From Theocolax elegans (Eukaryota; Arthropoda; Insecta; Hymenoptera; Cerocephalidae): a DNA stretch of 64,000 nt. The translations under genes were made by a program, and so were the position numbers. Positions 1-13,031 of the stretch are shown in pieces (position 1 is the first letter of the stretch; every line of letters begins with the position of its first letter). The notes under the pieces were generated by a model. It was not told the origin of the DNA. It ran no database searches and worked only from the letters and a program-made list of their open reading frames with translations. The stretch covers positions 80,317,986 to 80,381,985 of the forward strand of contig CM047426.1 in NCBI GenBank assembly GCA_026168455.1, read 5' to 3'.

Positions 1-3000
1 GTTTTAACTAAAAGTTTAATTAATTAAAAATATTTTTAAATAATTGTAGGTTGAAACATAAATGCATTTTTGAATAAATATTACAATGGTAAATATCACT
101 TTATTTCAAACGATCACGTTACTAGAAAATTGTTATGAAAAATAACCTATTAAACATTAGTTGAAAAACGTTTTTGCATTGTGAAAGCCCATTCAATCGA
201 ATGAATAAAATCTCGAATTTAATTTAATTTAATGTAAAATGTTTCGGTCCTAGGAAAGTCTGTAATGTTTATCAAATCGAAACATTTACTCGATTATTAA
301 TGCAAATTGCTTAAAAATGTGAACTTTAATTCGATCTTTCTAAACATACGTGGGTTTATAATTTCATGATCAAGTTGATAAAAACACGTTGACTCTTTTT
401 TCGATTGATCGTGCTTTTGCTTTGAGTTGCTCAATAAAAGTGATTTTTGGAAGGTTAAAAATAACTTGCAGTGGATAATTGTCACGAAACAGCTGATTTC
501 ATTCTAAAAATTGTTACACCACGAGGATGAAAATAAAATTTTTTTTCGTTATACACATGCTCCAAAATAGTAACATTATGGACCACTTTTGAGTCACAAA
601 TAGCCCGCCATGCTTCGCTGGTCATCAGACGTAAAAAAAACTATACTCGGTACGTAAAATGCAACACTAGGGCCTAGGATCGAAAAGTACTGTTACCCAT
701 TACTTTTTGAAAGATCTATTTCATTATCAAGAAATGGAATTCATTTCTACCATGTTATTATACAAAACTTAATTGTTTCTTGAACTAAATATATTTTATA
801 AAGCTCTATAGTATTATATTTCAAACATATAAATTTCAATGTCAATATAAAGTAGTTATAAATAAATGCTACATTCATTATTAAAAATATTATGAATGTT
901 TAGACATTTATAAATAGTTGCATTGTCAAATTTAAACATTTTTAAGGGTGCATAATTTTTTAATACAAATAACTATATGATATTAGCCATTTAATACTTT
1001 CTAATTGTATAATAATTGCATTTAATTAAATTAATCGAATAAAATTAAAAGAAAATTTAATTATACACAAATCTAATTAGTTCTCATCATTTTCTCTCTT
1101 ATTTGTGTACGACATTCGACCTCGTAAACGTGAACCATGTATGCGGTCAAAGCAGAACGTCAAAAGCTCGGAGTTTTCATAAACATTTTGACTTTTTACA
1201 TAAAGTTGACCTTAGATGAGTAATTGTGACAAACAGATACACACGAATAATTGTTGGTGCATACTTTCTATCGTACCTCAAATAAAGATATAAAAGAAAT
1301 ATATGTATGTGCACAATCATATTTAGAAACGGGTAAAGATTATAAAAAAAGGAAATACGAAATACTTGAAAGCTACAATTTTTTGCCGTGTAAAAATGTC
1401 GTGACTGCATATACGCACACTTAAAATGGAATATCTGTTATAACGGATTTTTATCTTTATAATTTCTTTATAGTTTTAATTACATTTGTACGGTCTTTAT
1501 TTTATTCCCCGTTTTTTACACTAGAAGACTACGGTTACTGGAATAAGTATTTTTAGCACGAACTTTAAAGGCACAAACTCGACGCGTAAAATATTTTTTA
1601 TTCCGTGTGTCTCAGAAAATATAATAAATCTTTTAACGAATGCTTCAAATAAAAGTCGTACTTTATATCCTCTATCTTTTCGCTTCCGATTTTTTTTCAT
1701 TTTTCACAGTCCGCGTCATCTGTTTTCGACATCGACGATTTCCAAAGAAAGTAAAGAGAGACTTAAAGTTTATCTCTTGTTCAGGATGTACACATTTATT
1801 TAAAACTTTTTCCCGATAACGTCGAATCGATCGGAAAATACTTTTTCATTTTAGTTATTAAATTTTTTCTATGATAGCGAACAATTATTCATTTTCAAAG
1901 ATGTTAATAAATTTGTAAAAGTTTTATTCACATCGTGTACAAGGGATTTATCAACTTGGCATGAATTATCTGAAACCTTATTATTGAAAATTTTCACACC
2001 GACGAAGTCGACTGCGAATTTTATGTTTTTATGGGTTACATATTCTATGCATAAATTAGAAAACAATATCATTTACTTAAATATAAACGAAAACGAGTGC
2101 GACAAATAAATTCATACTGTAATGTAAAGAAAAAAAATTCTATATTTATGCATGAGTGAAAGTAAAAGCGTAAATTTCGCTCTCTCGTGCAAACACATTT
2201 TAATTCTTAACAATATCGAATGTAAATATATAATAAAATAAAAAAATCACGTAGAAAATGTACACAATACCACCATGCTTTTATTTTTATTCATTCATGA
2301 ATAGAATATTTTGAAAGTTAATTTTCTTCAAAATAGAATTTTTTTTTACTTTTAATGGGAAATCTTTCATATTGTTTATTATTTATACAGGAAAATATTG
2401 AAAAAAAAGATAAAATATATTTTTAATAATTAACGCTGTTGTTTTATTAAATAATAAACTTTAGTAGAAATATAAAACGAATTGCTTTAAGATTTTTTTA
2501 TTAATTGAAAAATATTTTTCACTGGCGCCATTCTACGATAGCGACTTTATTGCAACTTCCTCTGTTGATAGATTTTATGAAGAAAACTTTCTTTTTTGTT
2601 TTTCAGTCGTCAGTTTAGTTTCCTTTGACGAATATTTTCAATTAAGATATTATTTTCTTCAACTATTTGACTGTGTATGATGGATATTCGCAAAATTAAA
2701 GTTGTCTAAAAAGATTGTTATCAAAATCGGCAATTTTTGTTTCACAATATTGCATGTAGGAAATGATAAAAGTTAATATTCGTATTATTATTTATGTCAT
2801 AAAAGATGCAATTCGTGCTTGTTGACTAAAACGTTAAGACTAGTTTGAAGGAGTAAAGTCAGAAATCGTGCTAAGGTAATGAATAAATAAGACATATATA
2901 GTTTTTTATATTTAAAAAAATTGTACAAATTTGAAAGTAACTGATAACATTTAATAAAATATATCCTAGCCATTTATTATAGTATACTTTTGTAACTTGT

Positions 3001-3700
3001 ATAAGTGAATGCATATTAACTATAGTAGATTATTAGTGTGATAATAATTTATCAGTTAATCCGAGCAAAGGCTAATTTTTACGTTAGAGATGGCTCATTG
3101 TACTCTTCGTTCACTATAGTTGGGAAAATTCATATTACGGCTTTTTATAAATTTCATAGGCGTATCATATTGATTACTTTTTTTATTTGTAGTTTAAACG
3201 TGTAGTTTTAATTATTGAATAGTTTAATTGGACTTTTATAAATAGCATTCAAAACTAATCAAAATCATCATTATATTGAGTTTTGTACAACTTTTTGTCG
3301 ATGCACGTGTACATATACAATTTATACATAAACACGTTTTTATGTTATACAGTCAATGGAATTGATAACATCAAAGCATAATTTTCCATTGGATTTGATA
3401 AATAACCAAATATTACATGAGTTTAAATAAGATAAATTTATATTTGAAATTAACACACTGAACGTGCATAACATAAAAGAGTTTCCTGATTATGAAAAAT
3501 AATTTATAATATAAAAGGTATCCAAGCAATCCTTATAACATTACTATCGCAGATAAAAAATGAAATTTAGTAAAATGTGTGGTACGTATTAATTGAAATT
3601 AAAAATATTAAATACCTGTAAATCTGATTTGATAGAGTAAAACGACAAAACGATAATTTGTAGGCGTCCTTCCATTTCTCAGGAAGAAAAATGATGCTAA
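1..3700. other. AT-rich noncoding stretch, no gene seen
   Basis: All six frames are closed at short intervals, and the few short open frames have no recognisable domain or codon pattern. Homopolymer and AT runs dominate. I see no RNA gene, long repeat or clear promoter. Most probably intergenic or intronic DNA. Confidence 0.6.
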
Positions 3701-5100
3701 AGTAAAAGACGTTCGGAAAAAGCGATTTTATATTAAAATTGCGGGTTCTGAGTGAAGCCTCCCGCGAAACGAAGGGAGTCGGTATAAGGAGTAGATTGCC
3801 TGCGCATATAAAAGCGACAACTCGAGCGCACAGAAGCTGTAAACGGTCCGCGCTAGCAGGAGGAATCGCAATGAAGACCGCGGAAAGAAATGGAAAATGA
3901 ACAGAGAGTAACGAACTGCAGTAAAAAGTACCGTACCTCGAAGCTCGTGGCGACCTCAACAACTCCACCGAGGAGCTACGAACTTTTAGACACGGTGGAA
4001 TTGGTCGCAATAAAGCCTGACGAGAGAAGTAACGAAAAAGATAAAGTCCCTCGCTCGCCTGTATTAGACGTATTAGTATCCTCGCGTTTTTGCTGCTACA
4101 GATACTTTCGTATTAAGATACTTCATCCTTCTTTTCGTCCTTCTTTTTATTAAAATACTTACCTTTTTCCTTTATATTCTTCGAAACGAATATCATATGG
4201 GTATTTTTAACATGCTTATTCATTTATTCGTATTCTTTTATTCAATTAATGAACTTGTATATAAAAAGCAATATTGTTTAAGATTACATTACTCTTATAT
4301 AAATTGCATTAATCTTTTACTGGCTATTAAAATTTATCGTTATTTAGAAAATAGTACGGTTAAGTTATTTTTCCATTGGACATTAAAAGCAAGATAAACT
4401 AACATTACGGTATGATATATAAATAGCGTAAGACTTGCATGAATGAATTTAAATACAGTTTTTTTAATATTATGCTAAAGAAAGGTAAGTTATTTAGATT
4501 TTTATTTACACTTTTTTATTGCCTTTCGTACTATTTTTAATTTTCTACGGTAGAAAGAACAAAATTTGCAGCTGGAGTTTTCTTTTTAGCCAGCGGAAAT
4601 TTATTGAAAACTAGTCAAGTTCAATTTAAAAAAATCAATGTTTGCGCCAACAAAGGAAAATAAAAATAAACAATAGAGGGAATTTTGAAATTGTCAAAGA
4701 AAAAGGTCAAAAATCCCTTTGAGAGTAGTTTCTCGAGACTATAGGTTTTTGGTAAGCGAAGAATCGGTAACAATGACCAATACTCGATAAAAGAACCAAG
4801 AGCTAAAAGTCACGCCACCGTTTCACTTCCTTCCACCTCGGAAGCTCCCGAATTTTCAATTTCCCAACAGAGGAGGCGAAACACAGTGGTGATTATTCGT
4901 CGCCTAAAAGAGACGAGAGATACCTCGGGTGCGACCTGCTTTCTCGTTTTGTGGTCTGATACCTTTTTTACTCCCTTTTTTCTACTTGGCCCCTCGAGGG
5001 CATTGTCTCGCATCGCGAAAAACCGAATGAAGAGAGGTACGAGAGGGTCGCGTTGACATCCAACCGACAGCATTGAACGCGTCCAGTTTGTAACCCGACT
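3700..5100. other. Two CpG-rich islands in AT-rich DNA
   Basis: Segments near 3740-4100 and 4810-5100 are visibly richer in GC and CpG than their surroundings. Short overlapping open frames exist on both strands, but none has a recognisable domain. They are best read as by-products of base composition. Such islands in insect genomes may be unmethylated regulatory or promoter DNA, but nothing here proves that. Confidence 0.4.
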
Positions 5101-8100
5101 TGGGAAAAATTCGAAGATACTCTTGTCCGATGTATTATACGTGCGAGGTTAAATGAGTTATTTCGCGAGTTTAGTGGTCGAGTTATGGGATTCCATTAAA
5201 ACTGAAATGTCGCATAGGTAAAACATTTTATACCCGTACTTTTTGAAGGGTAAACTGACTTGTTGATGACCGAGTAAGCTGGTACTTAACTTTATATATA
5301 TTTTTTATGTTAGTATTTCCTTTACATAAGCTTGTTAAAATTGTATGTCTTGGAGGAGCGTTAAAAAAATCTAAAAGCGTAGATTTCAATCGTATTTATT
5401 TGTTGATTTATAGATTTATAACCTCGTCAACATTTCGTGGGAATAATCATAACTAAGAAACGTATTATGCGAAGCTTTGATAAAACCCAAAATATAATGG
5501 GAACGCAATGAGTATATAATGTCAATAAAAAATATTGAAATATCAGACAGCCAAGCGCAATACGAGAATTGTTAGTATTTGGAAGATTTGATCATCGAGC
5601 GTATTATCGTCAGAGTTTTACAGTTTCGGTTTAAGTGGCATGATTCGGTTGATTAACCTAGAATCACCGGCACATATATATTATCCCGTTTATGAGCTCC
5701 CTGTACCCGTTTGTGTGTACAAAACTACACAGTATAAGTTGGAATACGTACCTACATTTGAGCTCGTACAGTTTCGAGAACAGAGAGAAAGAGAAGAATC
5801 TTCCGCATTGCATTCTCTCTCTCCCTCATTCTCTTTATATCTACCTCTCTCGGTCCCATGAAAGCCGCGGCGTATCTCATTGAAGAGAGAAGTTCGATCC
5901 CCCTCTTCCTGTTCTATGCTTGAGGTTTTGCCGCCATTGTGATAACTCAAACAATACAATGCGCTCCCTCTCTCTTTCTCTCTTTATCTCTCTCCCTCTC
6001 TCTTCGCCGAGAGTCTGCAGTTCGCGAAATGGAGAGACAAACGGAGAGATACTCGAATAGACCCACGGAGGATCGAAGAAAAATAAGAAAGGGTGAAATA
6101 TATACGAAGAGAACCGGCTTAATCTTTTTATTTAGGGTCATTCGTTTGTTTCAGGATTTTATTTTTTCTCTGGATTTTTTACAATAATGCGTACGAGAAG
6201 ATACAAAGTTGTGATTTAATAATGTAAAGTATTACATCCCTCTAATTTATTTAATATTTGATTTCACTTGTATTTAAGATTTATCATTGTTGTAAAACAC
6301 TATCTTTTTCCAAATGAATTACTTAGCTAACTTTTAAAACTTACTCTAAATTTTGACACTATTTTTTTAATCGATAAAGAAAAGTTTTAATTTAATTAAT
6401 AAAAAATGGAAAACAAGAATAATAACGTTAGTTGTAATAACGACAAACATATTATTTGTACAACCTTATTAAAATATATTTAACCTACTAAACGATAAAC
6501 ATACTTTTTAATAATAATTGTAAAAGGAAATAAATATTTGCTACATGTTGATGTTCTGCAAAACTAATGCTTAAAGTAAATGATTAAATATAAATATTAA
6601 TATGATTTTATAATAATATAATATTTATAAATTTGGATGATTTGTAAGGCATTTCGCTTAACGGAATATTTGAGCATCATAGAAAATTACAAACTCTGTA
6701 TGGGAAGACTTATATATCCATTATATAGTTCCATCTATTTCAGGATAAAGACAAATATAATGCATTTTGATATGGGAATACGTCAAAATAAAATATATAT
6801 TTATTTAAACCTTGAAAATTATTATTGACACGTCAATTACCGCGTAAAGTTAAACTTGATCATTGCATTTTGAATTACATAACAAGGGTCAGAAATGTTA
6901 AATCATCTATAAGCGTACAGCAATGTAATGATACATTGTATTTTAATTTAGTTTTTTCAAATCGTATATAAACGAACGTGTTTATATACAAACATACATA
7001 CATTAGTATAGTAAATATGACTTCTATTCTAATAGTTTATTAATGTAATGTGCAATGTGCTGTTATAATTAGAATCATATTTACTGTTTTGATCAATATC
7101 GTTCTATGAAAAGAAAAAAATAATTTTTTACGGTATTTTGACTAATTAATGTACACTGGTACCAAAAACGTTAGTTATAGTAATATTTACAATCCCACTA
7201 AACATGTGAGTAATTTAAAATTAAATGAAACCATTTTTCAACGTTAGTTATAGACTTATTTAATATTATTATATAAAAAATCGATTTCTAACGAAACTAT
7301 AGGATTAATTAATGATAGGGTGGAACGAAACTTATTTTAGTATAATCATTTATATTTAGTAAAACATTTTAATCATTATCCTAAAAACTAGTTTTGTTTA
7401 ACATTTCATATACAAAAAGATAGTTTTTAAAATAATAATTGTTCTAATAATATTAACTGAGGTGAATCCTGAAATGAAATGTAATCCAAAATTTATATCG
7501 CCAAATCTTCATAAAGCCTCCAAGAAATTAAGCGCATACTTTTGTCAATTAGAGGAGTTTAGCCTCCTTTGGATCTCTTATGCTTAGCGTAGTCTAGCCA
7601 CGTATGTGCCTTACAGTTTTCTCTCTCGTCTCCTCGTCTAACTTGTAAAATATAGTCCCTAGTCGGAAGCATGTCATTTGTTTGGCCGTTTCACGCTATC
7701 CGCATTTACATATATAGATGTGTATACGGTATACATCTACACAATACACGTAAATTACTCATTTTTAATATTATGCAACGGAAAATTATTAGAAAAGGAT
7801 AAAATATCGTTAGAGAGACGCATGCGCTCGCGTGTTTTACGGAAACTAGTTTCAGACTCTCGCGATTACCCGAAATGTAGAGGGATTATCGCGACTGCAT
7901 GAGTAGTTGGAGTTCAAACTGGGAGTAGTCTAATTTTCGAGTAGTTGAATGTTCTACATAGTAACGTTTATTAGAGTTAAATTTAAAATTTATGGTTTTA
8001 TGGATCATTATTATTTTGCAATGTTATATTGTTATTATACATTTTCATTTTAAATTAATTTTTGTTAAAAAATAAAGAAATTTCGGCTTTTAACATTGAA

Positions 8101-8700
8101 TATATTATACGCCCGTTGAATAAAGCATACAGCATTAAATTAGTAGAAAGTGATTTAATGTCGTAATTTAGTAATTAAAATTTGTATTAGTCTCTCATTT
8201 AATTGTTAATAGAACAATACGACGCTTTTTCGTATTTACATCGTGGTATATCAAATATCATTATACATCTCGTAATGTTATTCTGGTAAAAATAATTATA
8301 CTGCTCTGCGTGGAAGCAATAATAGAAACGAAATACAGACGAAACTGTTTGCGATTTAGCATTACGAGTACAACTTAGAAATTCACCTATTTATGTTTTA
8401 TTTCGCTTTAACACTTTGTAATTATTCCAACATATTTTTATTTTAATGAAATAAAACGATGTACAACGAAAAAAACAACGAAGCAGAGTTATTTTATTAA
8501 TACTTGCTTATGGTTGTAGTAAAAAGTAAAGTTTATGACAAAAACTGTATGTGTGCAACGGTGAATAGAATGAAATAAATTCACATTGGAAAAAGCAGGA
8601 ATCGGTCTGAAAGTTGAGATAGATTCGGAGTAGTAACCGTTGAAGCATTAACTCGTTGAATCTAGCATTGGACTTGGACTGTAAAAGGGTGATCTAAGGA
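5100..8700. other. AT-rich noncoding DNA with a CT/GA-rich block
   Basis: The block at about 5770-6060 alternates GA-rich and CT-rich runs and produces several overlapping open frames rich in Ser, Leu, Arg and Glu, which are low-complexity artefacts. The rest is AT-rich and closed. A 14-base direct repeat AACGTTAGTTATAG occurs near 7168 and again near 7241. No gene is supported. Confidence 0.5.
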
Positions 8701-9460
8701 CAAGCGTCGATGTAAACAAAGGGTTTGAAATTGGTCAGAAAGATAGACAGGAGCGAATGTCGGAGCAAAGAGGCCTCGCAACGTCGGATCTCGAGCGGTT
8801 CGCTATTTCCTCCTTAATCCCGACTAAAAAGCTAATTACGACGGGATTCCCATCGTGGGGTGGGCCCCTAGGGTTGTGTAGGTAAAGAGATAAAGCCCGG
8901 GCGGAAGGCAGGTACGAGAAGGGGAATTTAATAGAAGACGACGCGTGATGGCGGCCGGAAGGAAGGAAGCGAGTACGTACCCGCCGCCTACTTGCTTCGG
9001 GTAATAATGCGAGGCTCCCTCTTGAAAGGAAGCTTTCCTGCCGGCACATTTTTCACGTCCTGAAAACGGGCCACCTAGGAATTAAATAGACTTCTTTTTG
9101 CGACTCGCCGATCCCCCAACCACCCTCCCTCTCATCCCGCTTTTCTTCTTTCTCTCTCCTCTTCACCCGCACGCTACATACTTCCTCTTTATCGTTTATT
9201 CTGGACCTTTCTATTTTTCGACTGGGGTTTGTTGTGCGCGCAATTTTTCCCTGCATTGTGCGGCTAACGGAAGTGGACGCGCCGTCAATGGACTCGGATG
9301 GATGCTCGTATGATTGCTTGCTTTGCCGGGAGATTTTTGGTTCTGCGGCTACGATTGTTTGGTGTAATTGACTGATGTTCCCTGGCTTGATGAGAATTAT
9401 ACTTTCTACGCTGTTCAGGATTTTACCCGATTATCTAGCTGTTCCTTGCGAATGGTACAT
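8700..9460. other. CpG-rich island
   Basis: A GC-rich stretch with many CpG dinucleotides, overlapping open frames on both strands and a CT-rich core around 9110-9175. No frame shows a domain or plausible initiation context. A noncoding promoter or regulatory island is possible. Confidence 0.4.
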
Positions 9461-10840
9461 TTTCAGTTACATCCTCTTTAATATTTAATTTGTATTATTT
9501 CTTACGCCCCTGCAATTTATCTTATAATTATCATAACATAATTTTTCATATTAAGCTGAGTGTTAGTTTAACTGAAAAAATTTTGGATAATTATTTATGC
9601 GCAAAGTTGACCTATTTAATTAAATCAATACGATTTCAATGTACGACATAGGTTAATAGTAAATACCGAAATAGGAAGCTTTTACTATTGCACATGATTA
9701 GAATTAAGTTGTCCCAGTTATAAAATATTAATACAACTATAATTCCGCTAAAATGTCGAACGGCATTTAGTTAATGTAATACTAATTTATATTGATGTTA
9801 CATTAGTTCAACTGCTCTTATATATCGAAATTCGATAAACACGAGTAAAATTAAGAGCGAATAAATCACTCATAGAGAATGAACGGAAGTGGTTATATTT
9901 TTAAATAATTTAACTGACATGAATCATCTATTACTCACCAGTTGAGTAGTAAAACGGTTTATATCTCAATTATAATTATGTTCAGTTCAATCGTAATGAT
10001 ACATGTAAATGTGCATAATAAAATATTTAATAATGTTTCATAAAAGTATAAAGTAATAAATGTAAGCTTAATTATTAACTTAAATATACGTAGTGTCATC
10101 AGTAGTATAAATCAAAATACGATCAGGCAACTTGACAAGTTTCGTTAAACGTGGACGAAATATTATCGATTTTACATTTAATATATGTATTCGAAATTTT
10201 TTTCACAAATAAATATAAAAAATTATTTTAGGTACGTTTGTTACTTTTTCTAATCAATTGGTAGAGAAAAATAAAACAATGATTATTTTTTTGGTAATAC
10301 GTCGATCTTGGAAAAGTTGAAATTACCGATCCATGCCCAGACCGAGGATGTTTAATTGATTAAAATCAATACGTATATTTTATTATTGGATAGCACCATC
10401 GTTTACTGTATATCTACTCAACAATTCATGTCCTTTATTTACTAAGACTAATGAAAACTTGGTGTAATATAACGTGTAATTATAGGTAGAAGTTTAAGTT
10501 TTTAGTATAAAGTTTTGGAACTTTATTATTGTTTCTACGAGTGTACAAAATTATTATAATATAACAAGTTTGTGATACTAATTTAATTTCAACTTTTGAT
10601 TAAAAAAGAATATTAAGAAAATTAGTCATTACAAGCTTCGTTGATTTATTAACATAAAACTAGATGTACACAATTTCGTCCAAGTTGTATAAGACAAAGT
10701 CTCATGGAACTCAGACATATAAACTATTCATTAAACCGTATTAATTAAATATTTTAATTTATAAAATTTACATAACTCTACGTAATAAAACTATATTATA
10801 AAGAAACAAACAATATTTAGAATGAAAATTTTTTATATTT
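9460..10840. other. AT-rich noncoding stretch
   Basis: No open frame of note, RNA gene or repeat structure was found. Confidence 0.5.
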
Positions 10841-11340
10841 CTCTCCGCAGCAGCATATTAATTCGTCGAGGAGTGGTAAAAGCTCAAAAGTGTCGCATCG
10901 TCGAGGTTGCAGCGTCATTTCTAGAAATTAGAGGCGTACCGTCAAATCCAAGCCTCGCCACATCCGCCCTATCATCTCGCGGACGCGCGTCAGCGTCGCC
11001 GACAGTTTCTCTTCGCGTCTGTTCTCGCGGCGCCTTCGCTCTGTCATTTTCTCGACGTGGTGCATTCCCTCTCCCTTGGCTTGTCTGTCTGTGCGAAACA
11101 TCGTAGCGACGCGTCAAACCCTGGCAGTCCATAAACCTACCGAAGCGTCGAGCATTAACTCAACATCGCTTTGCGCGCACGTGTGTTTCTATTTATCTTC
11201 CCCGTGGACTGGAAATGGAGTGAAAAAGCGAGACGTCGATGTAGCTTGACGCTCGAACTTTCGAATTCACTTAGCGAACGCGCAGTCTCGGGTATTGCTT
11301 CCTCCTAGACGAACCATTGTATTTCTTCTCAGTTAAAAGA
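10840..11340. other. CpG-rich island
   Basis: Dense CpG between about 10890 and 11320, including runs such as CGCGGACGCGCG. Open frames on both strands overlap (about 94 and 82 codons) and are Arg/Ser/Ala-rich, as expected from GC-rich noncoding DNA. Function unknown; a promoter-type island is possible. Confidence 0.4.
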
Positions 11341-12026
11341 GACTTTTCAGCCATTTTACATAGATATAGATTTTTTTTTTCAAACAATTCCGCGTCTCGT
11401 ATTTTCTTGCTAATAATGTAATAATTATACATTTATTTCTCAGCTATTGCAGAATATGAAATTACCTTTTATATTAAATATTTTATACAAATTATAAAAT
11501 ATTAACAATTTTTATTATGCAAATAGTTACATGCAAAATCTGCAATATTTTTGGGCGGAAATTGCGCACGCACCATGTAGATATATTATATTAAACTGTA
11601 TAAGCATAATTCAAATATTCTAGGAAGCTTATAAAATGTTGACGAATTCTTTACTAATACTGTAAATACATTCTTTATGTAGTTTAATTTTTCTTTTATG
11701 TTCTAAAAAATAATCAAGCGTGCAATGAGGCACAATTATTATTCGTAATTTATATAGCAAGATTAGTCTAATATTTATTTTGTTTGTTACTTGTGCTATC
11801 GTAAATTAATTGACGAAAAAATGCGGTTTAAAAAGTAATGAAATAAATTAAAAAACGTTGATGAGAACAAATAATTATCTTGTGAATGATTAAAAGGTTG
11901 AGCAAAAGTACCACTCCATTACATGGTCGTAATATTATGAAGTATGCAAACCGTGTTACGCAATAGTATGTCCACTAATTTAGAAGGGAAACTATTATCC
12001 CTGGCTCGAGAAAACAACGACAGGAA
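11340..12026. other. AT-rich noncoding stretch
   Basis: No gene-like signal on either strand. Confidence 0.5.
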
Positions 12027-12833
12027 ATGCGTCACGTGTGTGTAGCGGGCTCGAGAAATTCAGGCCGATACACGATAATCTCAAAGGTGTCTCAAAATCC
12101 ATGCCCAGGGCCTAATTTGTCGCATAACCTAGCAGCCATTTCGGTAGGCCGGGTAGGGGGTATAGGTATAACTTTCATTCCCTTCGCCTCGTTTCCTCTC
12201 GCCTATCTCCCCACTATTCGTGAATCTCCCCGATCTCTCTGTCTCTCTTTCCCTCCCTCCATTTACTGTACCTACAGGCACATAGATAGGTATACGTTCA
12301 CTTACTCGCGACCCTTATCCACCGGCACCGAAGCCGTTTATCGTGACTTCACGCTTCGTGAATGTACGTCATTCCAGCTCCCCCTAGTGTGCGCCCTCGC
12401 ACGAACTGTATACACATACGCGTGTAGATGTAACCCTTCGTTTCTCGGGGGGCTGACACGTGTGTTTTGTCGTTACTCGGCACTGGAGGACCCGCACCTA
12501 CCTATATCGTTGCGGAATTTAATGCGGGCCTTGCACATATCCGGTGACGCGTCTCGCGGAGTCTCTCTTTCAATGATTAAGGCTGTGGTGCTGCCGCTCG
12601 CACTACTCTCCGCATCTTCCCTACGTTATTTCGTACCAAGATCCCAGTCCTATATACCAGTGTATATTCTGCATTCAAATATTTTATTTACTTCACCTGC
12701 CATTTTCGCGGCGAAGACGGTATATACTATAGTAATGTATTGTTCATTTTCATTATTTAAAATTAAAAAGTATACGTATTTCAAATATCAACTTACAACA
12801 TTATCTTACCATTATCTCAATCTAATGTACTGA
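12027..12833 (+). CDS. Long open frame of doubtful coding status (268 codons)
   Basis: This ATG-initiated frame runs 268 codons through a GC-rich, pyrimidine-rich island into AT-rich DNA. That length is unusual for this composition. I recognise no domain. The product would be rich in Ser, Leu, Arg, Tyr and Pro, with a hydrophobic stretch near residues 185-200. Against coding: the plus strand is CT-rich, which depletes TAA/TAG/TGA by itself; the last 50 or so codons drift into low-complexity AT-rich sequence; and the TGA stop lies in the first bases of a foldback element beginning at 12830. It could be a fortuitous frame, part of a larger noncoding RNA or a lineage-specific gene. I favour fortuitous. 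Confidence 0.15.
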   Translation: MRHVCVAGSRNSGRYTIISKVSQNPCPGPNLSHNLAAISVGRVGGIGITFIPFASFPLAYLPTIRESPRSLCLSFPPSIYCTYRHIDRYTFTYSRPLSTGTEAVYRDFTLRECTSFQLPLVCALARTVYTYACRCNPSFLGGLTRVFCRYSALEDPHLPISLRNLMRALHISGDASRGVSLSMIKAVVLPLALLSASSLRYFVPRSQSYIPVYILHSNILFTSPAIFAAKTVYTIVMYCSFSLFKIKKYTYFKYQLTTLSYHYLNLMY

Positions 12834-13027
12834 AAAAATAGAATTTTGATCTAAGCGGAATTATTTTTAAATATGAGTCAAAAACAAAATGTAGTTGCTA
12901 TTGTGATTACTTTAGACTCAGGAAGAATCTGCTTGATTGAAAAAGAATCATATTGTAGCAATCAGATTTTCTGTTTGAAGCATATTTAAGAATAATTCCG
13001 CTTAGATAAAAAATCTATTTTTTTTAG
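12830..13027. mobile_element. 198-bp foldback MITE with TGTA flanks
   Basis: The two halves are imperfect inverted copies of each other over roughly 90 bases. The best block is ATCTAAGCGGAATTATT on the left, with its reverse complement on the right, followed in both arms by a (T/C)TTAAATATG segment. The outer ends are ACTGAAAAAA.. and ..TTTTTTTTAGT. TGTA precedes the left end (12826-12829) and follows the right end (13028-13031), as expected for a 4-base target duplication. There is no coding capacity, so it is a non-autonomous element or an exact foldback repeat. The superfamily is not assigned. Confidence 0.7.
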
Positions 13028-13031
13028 TGTA

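Noticed and set aside
5690..6187. Several overlapping frames on both strands
   Set aside because: They are produced by alternating GA- and CT-rich runs with no domain.
9428..9455. TTATCTAGCTGT, a piece of the miR-9 sequence
   Set aside because: Only 12 bases match and no star arm or hairpin follows.
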